From contig NZ_JACHJR010000001.1 of NCBI RefSeq assembly GCF_014203705.1, forward strand, positions 62,001 to 126,000: DNA of 64,000 nucleotides, read 5' to 3'. The first letter of the stretch is position 1. Every line of letters begins with the position of its first letter. Positions 7,486 through 15,847 of this stretch are shown piece by piece. The position numbers and the translations under genes are program-made. A model generated the notes under the pieces. That model was not told where the DNA came from. It saw only the letters and a program-made list of their open reading frames with translations, and did not search any database. This stretch comes from Kitasatospora gansuensis (lineage in GTDB: Bacteria > Actinomycetota > Actinomycetes > Streptomycetales > Streptomycetaceae).

Positions 7486-8264
7486 AGCTGCGCCCCGTTC
7501 GCTCCGCGCCGCTGCCCGGACTCCCAGCCGTACTCGAGGCCGGAGACGTGGAAGGCGTTGGCGAGCACCGGCTCGGCGCCGGCGAACGGGCCGTGCTCGA
7601 AGAAGGTCGGCCGCTGCACCAGCTCCACCGCGACGGGGGTGGGCTCCCACCGGGTCCGGACGGCCTTGACGACGATCATCGACCGGGTCTGCGGCTCGTA
7701 CTCGAAGGTGTAGGGCAGCGGGCCGGCGAACCTCCGGGCGTCCCGCGCCGTGGCGAACGGGCTGCCCGCGGGGAGCGCGGCCGGCGTCCCGGCCAGGTCC
7801 GCGCGGACGTGCAGGTCGGCGCGGCCGTCCCGGCTGACGACCTTGAACTCGAGGGTGTCACCGACCACCCGGCTGCCGATCCGGGCGAGCCGGTAGTGGT
7901 AGCGGGAGAACACATTACCGCCGAGCGCCATCACCCGGCTGTCGGTGTCGCTGCGCAGGATCTTCAGCCCGCGCATGGTCCGCCCGCCCGGGGTGGGGAA
8001 GCTGGTGAAGATCCGGTACCCGGTGAGCATGCGGTCGATGCCGCGCCCGGCCGGCAGGAGGGCCGGCCGCAGGTCCCGGGTGTCCACCAGGGCGGCCGCC
8101 ACGAAGGCGTGCTCGGTGCCCGCCGGGTCGGTGTACGTGTCGAGGGCCAGTCCCGGCGGCAGCAGCGGCCGGAGCAGGTCCGGCGGCAGCGCGTAGGTCA
8201 GCACCAGGGAGTGGGCGAAGCGGGTCCGCATGGGGAAGGGGTGGCGCTGCAGCAGGTGCCTCAT
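7482..8264 (-). CDS. DUF2071 family protein (YqjF-like, acetoacetate decarboxylase-like fold)
   Basis: A 260-residue protein starting MRHLLQRHPFPMRTRFAHSL. DUF2071 features include LPPDLLRPLLPPGLALDTY, FVAAALVDTRDLRPA, GYRIFTSFPTPGGRTMRGLK and a C-terminal HVSGLEYGW. The family has an acetoacetate-decarboxylase-like fold but no agreed reaction. No signal peptide or membrane helix is present. It overlaps the upstream DUF3419 gene by 4 nt (ATGA) and the downstream methyltransferase by 4 nt (GTGA), so stoichiometric expression with them is likely. Confidence 0.85.
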   Translation of the reverse strand: MRHLLQRHPFPMRTRFAHSLVLTYALPPDLLRPLLPPGLALDTYTDPAGTEHAFVAAALVDTRDLRPALLPAGRGIDRMLTGYRIFTSFPTPGGRTMRGLKILRSDTDSRVMALGGNVFSRYHYRLARIGSRVVGDTLEFKVVSRDGRADLHVRADLAGTPAALPAGSPFATARDARRFAGPLPYTFEYEPQTRSMIVVKAVRTRWEPTPVAVELVQRPTFFEHGPFAGAEPVLANAFHVSGLEYGWESGQRRGANGAQL

Positions 8265-9259
8265 CGGGTGCTCCCGCCGGCCGTCCCGATGCGGACCACC
8301 CGCACGCTGCCCCAGATCATCGAGCGGTCTTCGGCGGCCTGCCCCGGCCCGGCCGGACCGGGCTCGCGGAGGCTGCGCAGCACCGCGGTGCCGCCGGGCC
8401 GCACCGCATGCTCCACCGCGGCGCGCAGCCGGCGGGCGAAGGCCGGCCCGGGCCCGTCCAGGACGTTGGAGAGCGTCACCGCGTCGTACGAGTCCGCCGC
8501 GGAGCGCTCCAGATGTTCCACGACCTCACCGAACACCAGCCGGACGGCGTTGCCGCCGGTGTCCAGCACCGTGGCGGCGCCGGGGCGCTCGCGGCCGAGC
8601 AGCAGCCGCCAGGCCCAATCGTTCGCGGCGTTGGGGTGGCGGGACACCGTCCGCGCGATCCGGTGCAGCAGCACGGTGTCGAAGCTGCGCGGGACGACGC
8701 AGCGGAAGCCCGGGCGCAGCGCGGCGGCGAGGGCCCCGGCGGGGCGCAGCCCGGCGCCGGCGAGCAGACGCAGCCCGGGCCCGTTGAGCACGGAGTCCCA
8801 GTGGCGGCGCTGCTCGGCGGGGTCGTCCAGGCGCAGGAAGCGTTCCAGAGCGTCCGGCCGCCAGGCGGGCAGCAGAGTGCCCGCGGTGCGGCGGCCTGCC
8901 GCCGTGAGGCGCTCGGCCGTCCCGGTCAGGGCGGGTGCGCCGCCCTCCAGCCGGGCACGGGCGTAGGCGAGCTGGGCGGGGTTGAGGTCGAGTGCGGTGA
9001 CCTCGTGGCCGGCTGCGGCGAGGGCGGCGGCGGTGTCGCCGGCGGAGGCGATGCACAGCACCCGGGCCCCGGACGGGAAGGCGGCGAGCTCCACGGCCGG
9101 GTCCTCGTACATCCGCCCGAACAGGAGGCGGGGCTGCCCGGTCGGCCCGGCGAGCAGGCTGCCTGCGCTCCAGGGGGTGCCGGTACGGGGGGTGCCGGTG
9201 CGGATCGCGGCGTCCCCTGGGTTGGTGGCGCGCGTGTCGACGGTGCGCAGGAGCCTCAT
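8261..9259 (-). CDS. DUF3419 family protein (BtaA-like aminocarboxypropyl transferase)
   Basis: A 332-residue protein. LLFGRMYEDPAVELAAF is followed by the SAM-binding segment RVLCIASAGDTAAALAAAGH (66-85) and TALDLNPAQLAYARAR, the signature of DUF3419. The founding member, BtaA, transfers the 3-amino-3-carboxypropyl group of SAM to diacylglycerol in betaine-lipid synthesis. Later features are HWDSVLNGPGLRLL, PNAANDWAWRLLLG and DAVTLSNVLDG. The ATG at 9259 overlaps the upstream DoxX-like stop (ATGA), which supports this start over the longer frame. A lipid head-group role is inferred from family and context only. Confidence 0.8.
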   Translation of the reverse strand: MRLLRTVDTRATNPGDAAIRTGTPRTGTPWSAGSLLAGPTGQPRLLFGRMYEDPAVELAAFPSGARVLCIASAGDTAAALAAAGHEVTALDLNPAQLAYARARLEGGAPALTGTAERLTAAGRRTAGTLLPAWRPDALERFLRLDDPAEQRRHWDSVLNGPGLRLLAGAGLRPAGALAAALRPGFRCVVPRSFDTVLLHRIARTVSRHPNAANDWAWRLLLGRERPGAATVLDTGGNAVRLVFGEVVEHLERSAADSYDAVTLSNVLDGPGPAFARRLRAAVEHAVRPGGTAVLRSLREPGPAGPGQAAEDRSMIWGSVRVVRIGTAGGSTR

Positions 9260-9678
9260 GCGGTCGCCACCGCCTCGCGGGCAGCGGCCGGCGCCGGGCG
9301 GGCTTCGGCGCTCCGGCCGGCGAACAGCCAGATCAGGGCAAGGAAGGCGACGTCCTGCACGACCAGTCGCCCGGGCTCGGGGATGTGCTCGGCACCGAAC
9401 AGCAGCCCGCCCGTGTTGAAGCCCGCGACCAGGGCGGTCTGCACCGCGGCCGCAGCGTACGGGCGGCGCCGGGTGAGCACCCAGACGCCGAGCGCGACCT
9501 CGGCGAGGCCGATGGCGACCAGCAGCGGGGTGACCGCGCCGGCGGGCAGCAGCGGAACGCCCTCGACGATGGCGCGCTGATCCGCCCTGCCCGGGAAGAC
9601 CTTGCACCAGAAGCCCTCGTACCACCACATCAGCGCGACCGCGGCGGCCGCGAGACGCCTGTTCCACGTGTCGGACAC
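9256..9678 (-). CDS. DoxX-like membrane protein, first gene of the operon
   Basis: A 140-residue protein with four predicted helices (about 8-22, 45-62, 72-92, 105-125). Features are LMWWYEGFWCKVFPG, LLVAIGLAEVALGVWVLTRR and a final VVQDVAFLALIWLFAG. The layout matches DoxX-like/DUF4149-type four-helix proteins, often linked to redox or quinone systems. The GTG at 9678 is chosen for its GAGAGGGGG site. Its stop overlaps the DUF3419 start, so it leads a fully overlapping operon. Confidence 0.7.
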   Translation of the reverse strand: MSDTWNRRLAAAAVALMWWYEGFWCKVFPGRADQRAIVEGVPLLPAGAVTPLLVAIGLAEVALGVWVLTRRRPYAAAAVQTALVAGFNTGGLLFGAEHIPEPGRLVVQDVAFLALIWLFAGRSAEARPAPAAAREAVATA

Positions 9679-9758
9679 GTGTCCCCCTCTCGTCCGGCGC
9701 CGGGCGTGCGGGAGCACGGCGGCGCCCGGCCCGGAGTGCTCCTGGGCCTTGTGGCAGC

Positions 9759-9787
9759 ATCATGACGGATAATTTGAACGCGTTCAA
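9759..9787 (-). promoter_or_regulatory. Candidate promoter and palindromic operator of the DUF3419 operon
   Basis: TTGAACGCGTTCAA at 9774-9787 is a perfect 14-bp palindrome. On the minus strand its first half supplies a -35 (TTGAAC), with CATGAT as -10 after 17 bp (9759-9764), about 75 nt before the first gene. An operator over the -35 suggests repression, probably by a TetR- or GntR-type protein that is not in the adjacent DNA. Confidence 0.5.
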
Positions 9788-9908
9788 CCGAGCTTGTGGG
9801 GCCTGTGGCGGTCGGGTGCGGGGCAGCCCAAGAGCGCCCCGCACCCGAGGTGTGCCATCCGCCCGGCCAGAGCCCTTCCGTGCGATTCCTGACTGACCTC
9901 AAGCCCCG

Positions 9909-10085
9909 TTCGAATCGGACCCGCACTGGGAGGAGGCGCGCACCGGGCGGACCTGCGGGGAGTTGTGGGAGAAGCTCGGCGACGAGCAGCGCGGTGTATG
10001 GCTGATGCCCATGGAGCAGCGTGTATGGGTCGACCCCGCGCTGAAGCGGACGACACCGATCGGCGAGGGCAGAGTTCCCGGCCTT
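9909..10085 (+). pseudogene. Possible serine-recombinase C-terminal fragment
   Basis: The frame reads FESDPHWEEARTGRTCGELW then EKLGDEQRGVWLM, without a start codon of its own. The DPxWExARTGRT pattern reminds me of the C-terminal part of actinophage-type serine recombinases, but the match is from memory and short. It lies in the debris between the DUF3419 operon promoter and a broken transposase. Confidence 0.2.
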
Positions 10086-10299
10086 CGGCGGCCGCGGACT
10101 GGCGGCCAAGGCCGTTGGTGAAGTCCTCCGCTGGGCCCGCTCAGTGGCCCCGGCGCAACCGTTGCTCGCGGTGACGCACTCGGCCAACGTCCGTTTCCCG
10201 GCGCCTCCTGGATCGGCTGGGTCTGGTCACCGACCGCCCCGCGTTGGGATGGAAGACCGCCGGCCAAGCCGCTGGGGCATTCATAGGCTCCTGTGATGA

Positions 10300-11096
10300 T
10301 CGACAACAGTTCATCAGGTGGGCGATTCCGTGCTCGACGGGCATGCGACGCGAGGACTGCTCGAAGCGGGCCTGCTCGTGATGAGCCATCAGCCACCGGA
10401 CCTGCTCGATGTACTTGCCACGGCGTTTACGGGGCGGGGTGACGACCTGGCCGCAGGTCTGAGCTCCCAGGCCCTGACAGCCGGCGTCCGCGAGGATCTC
10501 CAGGTGAATCGTGTCGGCGAGCAGGTCGACCAGGCCGGCGTCGCGCGCCTGCGTGATGTCCGCGACGGACCCGGCCCGCACTTCAGCACCCGGCCGCGTT
10601 CATCGGTGACGACCAGGGCCTTCATGGCGTTCAGCCAGCTCTTGCCGGAGACGAACCGGCTGCGGCCGCCGCAGTGGGCGGCCAGGCGGCGCACGCGGAT
10701 CTCGGTCGCGTCGATGATGCCGGTCTGCCCCGTGGTCCCCAGGTGGGCGATCACATCGGCGAGAGTGCGAAGACGCAGGCCCGGCGCGATACGGCAACCC
10801 CGATCGGCGAGCAGAGGCCGGATCTCCCCGACCGCGCGAGTACTGGTGGAGCGGTTCACGCCGAACCAGCAGGCCGGCACATCGTGCGTGACACCGTGCC
10901 GCAGTTGGACCAGGGTAGCCAGCAGCCTGCCGACGAACACCAGCCTGTACTTCGCACCCGCCCCCACCGCGCGCCGACGCGGACGGTCAAGCAGCTCGGC
11001 GTCCCGCCGTGCCTGCCACACCGGCCCCAACTCGGCCACCAGCTCAGCGATCACCACCGGCGACAAGCCCGTGATCCGACGCTCCGAAACGATCAT
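10300..11096 (-). pseudogene. IS5-type (DDE_Tnp_4) transposase, frameshifted and truncated
   Basis: The first frame starts MIVSERRITGLSPVVIAEL and includes KYRLVFVGRLLATLVQLRHG (helix-turn-helix region), GIIDATEIRVRRL with the first catalytic Asp, and KALVVTDERGR. Near 10580 the frame shifts and continues GSVADITQARDAGLVDLLA, LEILADAGCQGLGAQT (second Asp) and SSRRMPVEHGIAHL (catalytic Glu). Homology stops after HGIAHL, so about the last 30 residues are gone. The shift lies between the first and second DDE residues with no slippery heptamer, so it is disruption rather than programmed frameshifting. Confidence 0.75.
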
Positions 11097-11247
11097 CTGC
11101 CGCGCTGCAGTCCCCACCACGACAAGCCCAACGAGCCAACCGCCCACGAGCCACCGCTAACCATGCGCGAGGTCGCAAGCTAAGAGGCCCCGCCAGTACG
11201 CGACCGGGCAACCCTCCAGCAGGCGCCCCGGCCTGCCCCTGCGGTCG

Positions 11248-11652
11248 TTACTCCGTCGCGAAGAGCGACCGCTCGACGTACTGCGTGTCGGTGTACTCGC
11301 GAACCGAGATGATCAGGCCGTCCCGCACTGTGAAGATGCCCAGGCAGACGTTGTCGTACGTGCGGCCGTTGGCCCCCGTGCCCTTGGCCGTCCACTCGGC
11401 GACCACCTGATCTCCTTCCGCGATCACGCTGGTCAGGGCGACCACCGGGGCGCCGTCCGGAGCGAAGAGGCTGCCCACCCCGCCGAGGAAGTCGTCGACG
11501 ATGGCGTCCCGGCCCTGCCAGGTGCGGCTGATCGGGAGGTCGCCCGGGTACTCCCAGGTGGCGTCGGGGGCGAAGGCGGCCACCACGGCGTCCAGGTCAC
11601 CCTCGGCGACGGCGGTGACGTAGCGGACCACGGCGGTACGGGAGTCGGTCAT
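11248..11652 (-). CDS. SnoaL/NTF2-like family protein
   Basis: A 134-residue NTF2-fold protein: TAVAEGDLDAVVAAFAPDAT and WEYPGDLPIS, then TWQGRDAIVDDFL and DNVCLGIFTVRDGLIISVRE. The cone-shaped fold serves as a small-molecule isomerase/cyclase or dehydratase in relatives such as SnoaL and ketosteroid isomerase. AAGGAG precedes the ATG. It lies 34 nt downstream of the quinone oxidoreductase gene on the same strand, so the two probably form an operon controlled by the divergent LysR regulator. Confidence 0.8.
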   Translation of the reverse strand: MTDSRTAVVRYVTAVAEGDLDAVVAAFAPDATWEYPGDLPISRTWQGRDAIVDDFLGGVGSLFAPDGAPVVALTSVIAEGDQVVAEWTAKGTGANGRTYDNVCLGIFTVRDGLIISVREYTDTQYVERSLFATE

Positions 11653-11686
11653 CTGATGCTCCTTCGGATCGGAATTCGGTGTGGGT

Positions 11687-12607
11687 TCAGGAGAGGGTCA
11701 GAACGGCGTTGCCGCGGACCTTGCGGTCGCGCAGATCGGCCAGGATGTCGGCGGTACGGCTCCAGTCCTCGACCACGCCGATCTCGGGGTGCAGCCGCTG
11801 CTCGGTCACCAGCCGGACCAGGGTCTCCAGGTCGGCCGCGTCCGGGGCGTCGTGGTCGGCGTAGCTGAAGTGCCGGACGGTCGCCGAGACCGGGCCCGCG
11901 AAGAAGTCGAAGAAGTTCAGCAGCGCGGGCTCGCGGCTGGCCTGGCCGAACCAGATCAGTTCGCCACGCGGCGCGAGCCGGGAGAGGGCTGCGGGCAGGC
12001 CCGCCCCACCGGTCGACTCCAGCACCAGGTCGAAGGGGCCCTCCGCCGCGGCGACCTCCCGGATCACGGCAGCCGCACCGAGCTGGGCCAGCCGGGCACC
12101 GCGCTCCGCCGAGCCACTGACGGCCGTCACCGACGCGCCCGCCGCGGCGGCGAGTTCGACGAAGTAGTGCCCGACACCGCCGGAAGCCCCCGTGAGCAGC
12201 ACGCGCCGGCCGGCGACACAGCCTGCGGCCCGGAGCAGCCGGAGCGCCGTCAACCCGGCCAGCGGCAGCGCCGCCGCCCGGACGGCGGAGACCTCGCCCG
12301 GCAGCCGCGCCAGCGAACCGCTCGACACCGCCACATACTCCGCCCAGCCGGCCGACGCCGGGTGTGCCACCACCCGCTCGCCGACAGCAGGACCGGAGCC
12401 GTTCGCCGCGGCCTGGACCACCAGCCCCGCCACATCCTTCCCGGGCCGCCAACCAGCCTCCGGCTGCTCCAGCTGGAAGGTCTCGCCCCGGTTCACCGAG
12501 TACGCGTCCACCTTCACCAGCACCTCACCGGGCCCCGGTTGCGGCTCCGGCACCTCGGTCCGGAGTACCGGCTCGTCGGGCTGGCCGGTGGCCACGAATG
12601 CCTTCAT
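11687..12607 (-). CDS. Zinc-free MDR alcohol dehydrogenase / quinone oxidoreductase
   Basis: A 306-residue medium-chain reductase. The N-terminal GroES-like domain carries VKVDAYSVNRGETFQL and GKDVAGLVV, and the Rossmann domain has the nucleotide motif VLLTGASGGVGHYFVEL. Zinc-binding Cys/His ligands are absent, as in NADPH:quinone reductases. The start at MKAFVATGQ (12607) follows GAGG with normal spacing; the longer frame adds an unsupported five-residue extension. It is divergent from a LysR gene whose operator lies between them. Confidence 0.85.
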   Translation of the reverse strand: MKAFVATGQPDEPVLRTEVPEPQPGPGEVLVKVDAYSVNRGETFQLEQPEAGWRPGKDVAGLVVQAAANGSGPAVGERVVAHPASAGWAEYVAVSSGSLARLPGEVSAVRAAALPLAGLTALRLLRAAGCVAGRRVLLTGASGGVGHYFVELAAAAGASVTAVSGSAERGARLAQLGAAAVIREVAAAEGPFDLVLESTGGAGLPAALSRLAPRGELIWFGQASREPALLNFFDFFAGPVSATVRHFSYADHDAPDAADLETLVRLVTEQRLHPEIGVVEDWSRTADILADLRDRKVRGNAVLTLS

Positions 12608-12706
12608 CGTTCCTCGTCTCACGCTGTGCTTCGGCCGGTGCCGCCCGGCTGGTGTTCAGCTAACCGGGCAGGCCGGAGGCCGGTCCAACAACCGGACGAG
12701 GGCTTT

Positions 12707-12723
12707 GACAACCGATGGTTGTC
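12707..12723. promoter_or_regulatory. LysR-type operator in the divergent intergenic region
   Basis: GACAACC-gat-GGTTGTC is a perfect 7-bp inverted repeat, 8 nt before the LysR ATG. It contains a T-N11-A LTTR-like core, and TTGACA (12705-12710) could be a -35. It probably serves both autorepression and control of the oxidoreductase gene. Confidence 0.6.
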
Positions 12724-12730
12724 GGCCAGG

Positions 12731-13726
12731 ATGACTGTCGTGACTGCCGATCTGGATCTCGATCTCGCCCAGGTGCGCGCCTTCGTGGCGACCGCCGGGA
12801 CGCTGCACTTCCGGAGGGCGGCCGAGCAGCTGACGCTCACTCAGCAAGCACTCTCCAAACGGATCTCCCGGCTGGAGGAGGCACTCGGCACCCGGCTGTT
12901 CGAGCGCGGCGGCAGAACCGTAGAACTCACCGAGGCCGGCGCCCGGTTCCTGGCTCCGGCCCGCGCGCTGCTGACCGCCGGGGACGCCGCAGTGGCGGCC
13001 CTGCGGGAGTCTCCACGGCCCGTACGACTCGACGTCTGGGGGCACCTGTTCGCCCCGCTGCGCACCGTCCGGGAGGTCCTCGACCTGCCGCCGCCGCTGC
13101 ACGTGGAGGTCGGCCCGGGCCGGGATCTGCCCGGGGTGGCCGGCGCGCTGCTTCGTGGGGAGAGCGACGCTGGGTTCGGGCGTTTCCACCGCTCCCCGGA
13201 CGCTCTCTCCTCGCACGGTCAGGACGAGCCGCTCGCCCACCGGCTGGTCCGCCTGGAGCCGGTGGACGCGGTACTCGCCGCCGACCACCCGCTCGCCCGG
13301 GCCGACGCTCTGCGACCGGCCGAACTGGCGGGCCTGCGGCTGCTCCTCCCCGCCACGGCCGAACGGCTCGACTTCCTCCAGCGGTTCGCCGAGCACTTCG
13401 GCGTCCCGATGCTGCCCGGCGAGGCCAACTTGGGCCCCGAGCACTTCCTGGGGCGGGTCCGGACCACGCCGAACGCCTTCACCCTGCTGCCCGCCGAACT
13501 GCCGCTCCCTGCAGGCTCCCGCCTGGCTGCCGTGCCCCTGGTCGAGCCCACCCCGCTCTACGCCTGGTCACTGGTGTGGTGCCGGAACCGGCAGGAACCG
13601 GGGGTCACCGAACTCCTGCGCCGCTTCGCCGAGGTGGGCGGCCGCCGCCGCTGGCTGGAGTACCGCCCGGAACGTGACTGGCTCCCCGCAGCGGACCAGG
13701 TCGCCAGTAGGTGGGCAGCGGGGTAA
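12731..13726 (+). CDS. LysR-family transcriptional regulator
   Basis: A 331-residue regulator. The winged helix-turn-helix (about 10-70) reads LAQVRAFVATAGTLHFRRAA then TLTQQALSKRISRLEEALGT. The effector-binding domain (about 95-300) is less conserved but contains the expected VDAVLAADHPLA strand and hinge. ATG 12731 is used here; GTG 12740 is in frame and better spaced from AGGA, so the first three residues are uncertain. It is divergent from the quinone oxidoreductase. Confidence 0.85.
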   Translation: MTVVTADLDLDLAQVRAFVATAGTLHFRRAAEQLTLTQQALSKRISRLEEALGTRLFERGGRTVELTEAGARFLAPARALLTAGDAAVAALRESPRPVRLDVWGHLFAPLRTVREVLDLPPPLHVEVGPGRDLPGVAGALLRGESDAGFGRFHRSPDALSSHGQDEPLAHRLVRLEPVDAVLAADHPLARADALRPAELAGLRLLLPATAERLDFLQRFAEHFGVPMLPGEANLGPEHFLGRVRTTPNAFTLLPAELPLPAGSRLAAVPLVEPTPLYAWSLVWCRNRQEPGVTELLRRFAEVGGRRRWLEYRPERDWLPAADQVASRWAAG

Positions 13727-13733
13727 CCACAGA

Positions 13734-13802
13734 GGCGCGGGGAACTGCACGAAACCGGAAGTGACGGCGCCGCACCTTCCGCCTCGCGCAGTTCCTCGCG
13801 CC
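13734..13802. terminator. Large imperfect hairpin of the common streptomycete GCGCAGTTCC type
   Basis: Arms GGCGCGGGGAACTGCACG (13734-13751) and CGCGCAGTTCCTCGCGCC (13785-13802) pair at 16 of 18 positions, and a nested CGGAAG/CTTCCG stem surrounds CGGCGCCG. Copies of this sequence are, to my knowledge, scattered through streptomycete genomes downstream of genes. Here it ends the LysR gene. Confidence 0.6.
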
Positions 13803-13849
13803 CCCGATGCGGCTGATGCCCCGGCAGTCCAGGGCCTGCGATGCGGTGT

Positions 13850-14066
13850 CGGCGGGCGTCGACGGGGCCTACCCGGTCGGCCGGCAACGGGTGGCACGCC
13901 GTCGACCAGGGCAAGGGTCTGGGTGATGTCGTTGACGTTGGCGGCGGTGGTGATCACCTTGAGCGGGTTGCCATTGCCATCGCAGATCAAGTGGTGCTTG
14001 CTGCCCGACTTGCGGCGGTCGACCGGGGACGGGCCGACCCCAGCGCCCCCCGTTACCTTTTTCGCG
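13850..14066 (-). pseudogene. IS5-type transposase, central part (distal fragment of the split gene)
   Basis: The minus frame reads GVGPSPVDRRKSGSKHHLIC then NPLKVITTAANVNDITQTLA and LVDGVPPVAGRPGR. This is the piece that should directly follow the SHIRAK motif found at 15431. It is separated from it by the inserted IS110 element and truncated after RPGRPRRRP, so the catalytic C terminus is missing. Confidence 0.8.
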
Positions 14067-15430
14067 GCTCCGCAATGGAGCTCCCGGCCTCCGGACCCGG
14101 CATGGCTTGCGCCCCCGGTCGATCATGATCGAAAAGGTGGTGTCACCGGGCACCGGAGGCATTGGCAGACCGCTGACTAGGGGCACGAGCGCCGATCCCG
14201 TCCCGGGTGACGCAGGCTCTTCGTAACGTGGATACCGGCACGCTGATGCCGCAGGTGAGGCCGGGAGGGCACGACATGGAGAGTGCGCGTGATCGACACG
14301 GATGACGTCGACGTCTACCTGGGCCTGGACGTCGGCAAGGGCGAGCACCACGCCACCGCCCTGACCCCGGCGGGCAAGCGTGTCTTCGACAAGCGGCTGC
14401 CCAACACCGAACCGAAGCTGCGCGAGGTGTTCACCAAGCTCCGGGCCAGGTATGGCACCGTGCTGGTGGTGGTCGACCAGCCCGCCTCGATCGGAGCCCT
14501 GCCGCTGGCGGTGGCCCGCGACACCGGCTGCCGCGTCGCCTACCTGCCCGGCCTGACGATGCGACCGATCGCCGACCTCCACCCCGGCGAGGCCAAGACC
14601 GACGCCCGAGACGCGGCGATCATTGCAGACGCCGCCCGCACGATGCCACACACCCTGCGAGACCTGGCTCCGTCCGACGAGACCGTGCCGAGCTGGAGAT
14701 GATCGTCGGGTTCGATGACGACCTGGCCTCCGAGTCCACCAGGATCAAGAACCGCCTTCGTGGCCTGCTCACCCAGATTCACCCCTCGCTGGAGCGGGTC
14801 CTGAGCCCCAGACTCGACCATCTCGCCGTCCTGACACTGCTCGAACGGCACGGCTCGCCAGCCCAGTTGAGGAAGGCAGGCCGTCGGCGACTTGTGACCC
14901 TGGTGCGACCCAAGGCCCCTCGACTGGCCGAGCGCCTGGTCGAGGAGATCTTCGACGCTCTCGACGAGCAGAACGTCGTCGTGCCCGGCACCGACGCCGC
15001 CGCGCTAATCGTTCCCAGCCTCGCCGGCTCGCTCGCCTCCGTGCTCGACCAGCGCAAGCTCCTCGCTTCCCGCATCGAGGAACTGCTGGAGGACCACCCT
15101 CTTTCCCAGGTCCTGACCTCCATGCCCGGCATCGGGGTCAGGACCGGAGCCCGCATCCTCATTGACGTCGGCGACGCCAGCAGCTTGAACATCCAGCCCG
15201 CCGGGGCAACAAACAGCTCAACCGGGCCTTCTACCTGGCCGCGTTCGCGTCACTGTCCCAGCCCGAGTCACGCGCCTACTACGACAAGAAGCGACGGCAG
15301 GGCAAGCACCACGTCGCCGCCCTCGTCTGCCTGGCCAGACGCCGCATCAACGTGCTCTTCGCCACGCTCAGAGACGGCACCTTCTACGAACCTCCGGCCG
15401 CCACCGCAGCTTGACGAAAACCATAGGGGC
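14067..15430. mobile_element. IS110-family element nested in an IS5-type element
   Basis: About 1.36 kb lies between near-identical host sequences ACCTTTTTCGCG (14055-14066) and ACCTTTTCGCG (15431-15441). It contains a broken IS110 transposase gene on the plus strand, while the host IS5-type gene is on the minus strand, in two pieces outside these borders. It has no long terminal inverted repeats, as usual for IS110. Confidence 0.65.
14283..15414 (+). pseudogene. IS110-family transposase with two frame disruptions
   Basis: The N-terminal DEDD domain is clear: VDVYLGLDVGKGEHHATALT, VVVDQPASIGALPLAVARD and GEAKTDARDAAIIADAART. At about 14690 a single-base loss moves the frame, which continues LEMIVGFDDDLASESTRIKN through the middle region to SMPGIGVRTGARILIDVGD. 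Near 15195 a deletion of tens of bases and a second frame change follow, after which RRGNKQLNRAFYLAAFASLS, SRAYYDKKRRQGKHH and FATLRDGTFYEP complete the Transposase_20 domain. About 25 residues around the conserved Ser region are lost, so it should be inactive. Confidence 0.8.
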
Positions 15431-15770
15431 ACCTTTTCGCGCGAATGTGGGAGCCATCCACGCAGGCCCGTGTCCAGTCGATCCGCCCAGCAGCGTTCAG
15501 CTCCGCGAGGAGTATCCGGCGCACCCGGTCGAACACGCCGGCCTCGGTCCACCGCTTCAGCCGCCGCCAGCAGGTCTGCCCGGAGCCGAACCCGAGCCTC
15601 AACGGCAGTTGCTGCCAAGGGATTCCGGTGTACAGCACGAACAGGATTCCCTGCAGAGCGGCCCGGTCACCCACCGGACGCGGGTCCGGCGACCGCTCCG
15701 GCCACGCGGGCAGCAGCGGCTCGATCACCGCCCACAAGTCATCGTCTACGAGCCACGGTTCAACAGCCAC
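15384..15770 (-). pseudogene. IS5-type transposase, N-terminal part (proximal fragment of the split gene)
   Basis: The frame starts with GTG and reads LVDDDLWAVIEPLLPAWPER, then GIPWQQLPLRLGFGSGQTCW and WTRACVDGSHIRAK, which is the N-terminal half of an IS5-family transposase up to the first catalytic Asp. Beyond SHIRAK (about 15431) the frame runs into IS110 sequence and stops at 15384. The missing continuation is at 13850-14066. Confidence 0.8.
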
Positions 15771-15847
15771 ACCATCACGAACGGCCGAATCATCACACCG
15801 GTCACGGCTGACCAGCCATCACATACAAGATCGCGTTACGAGCTCTG

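Noticed and set aside
6252..8966. A 904-codon plus-strand open frame rich in Arg/Pro/Gly.
   Set aside because: It lies antisense to the five-gene operon. Composition is typical of a GC-rich shadow frame and no domain is recognisable.
10389..10590. Possible programmed frameshift in the IS5-type transposase at 10580.
   Set aside because: No slippery heptamer at the junction, and the gene also lacks its C terminus, so it is simply decayed.
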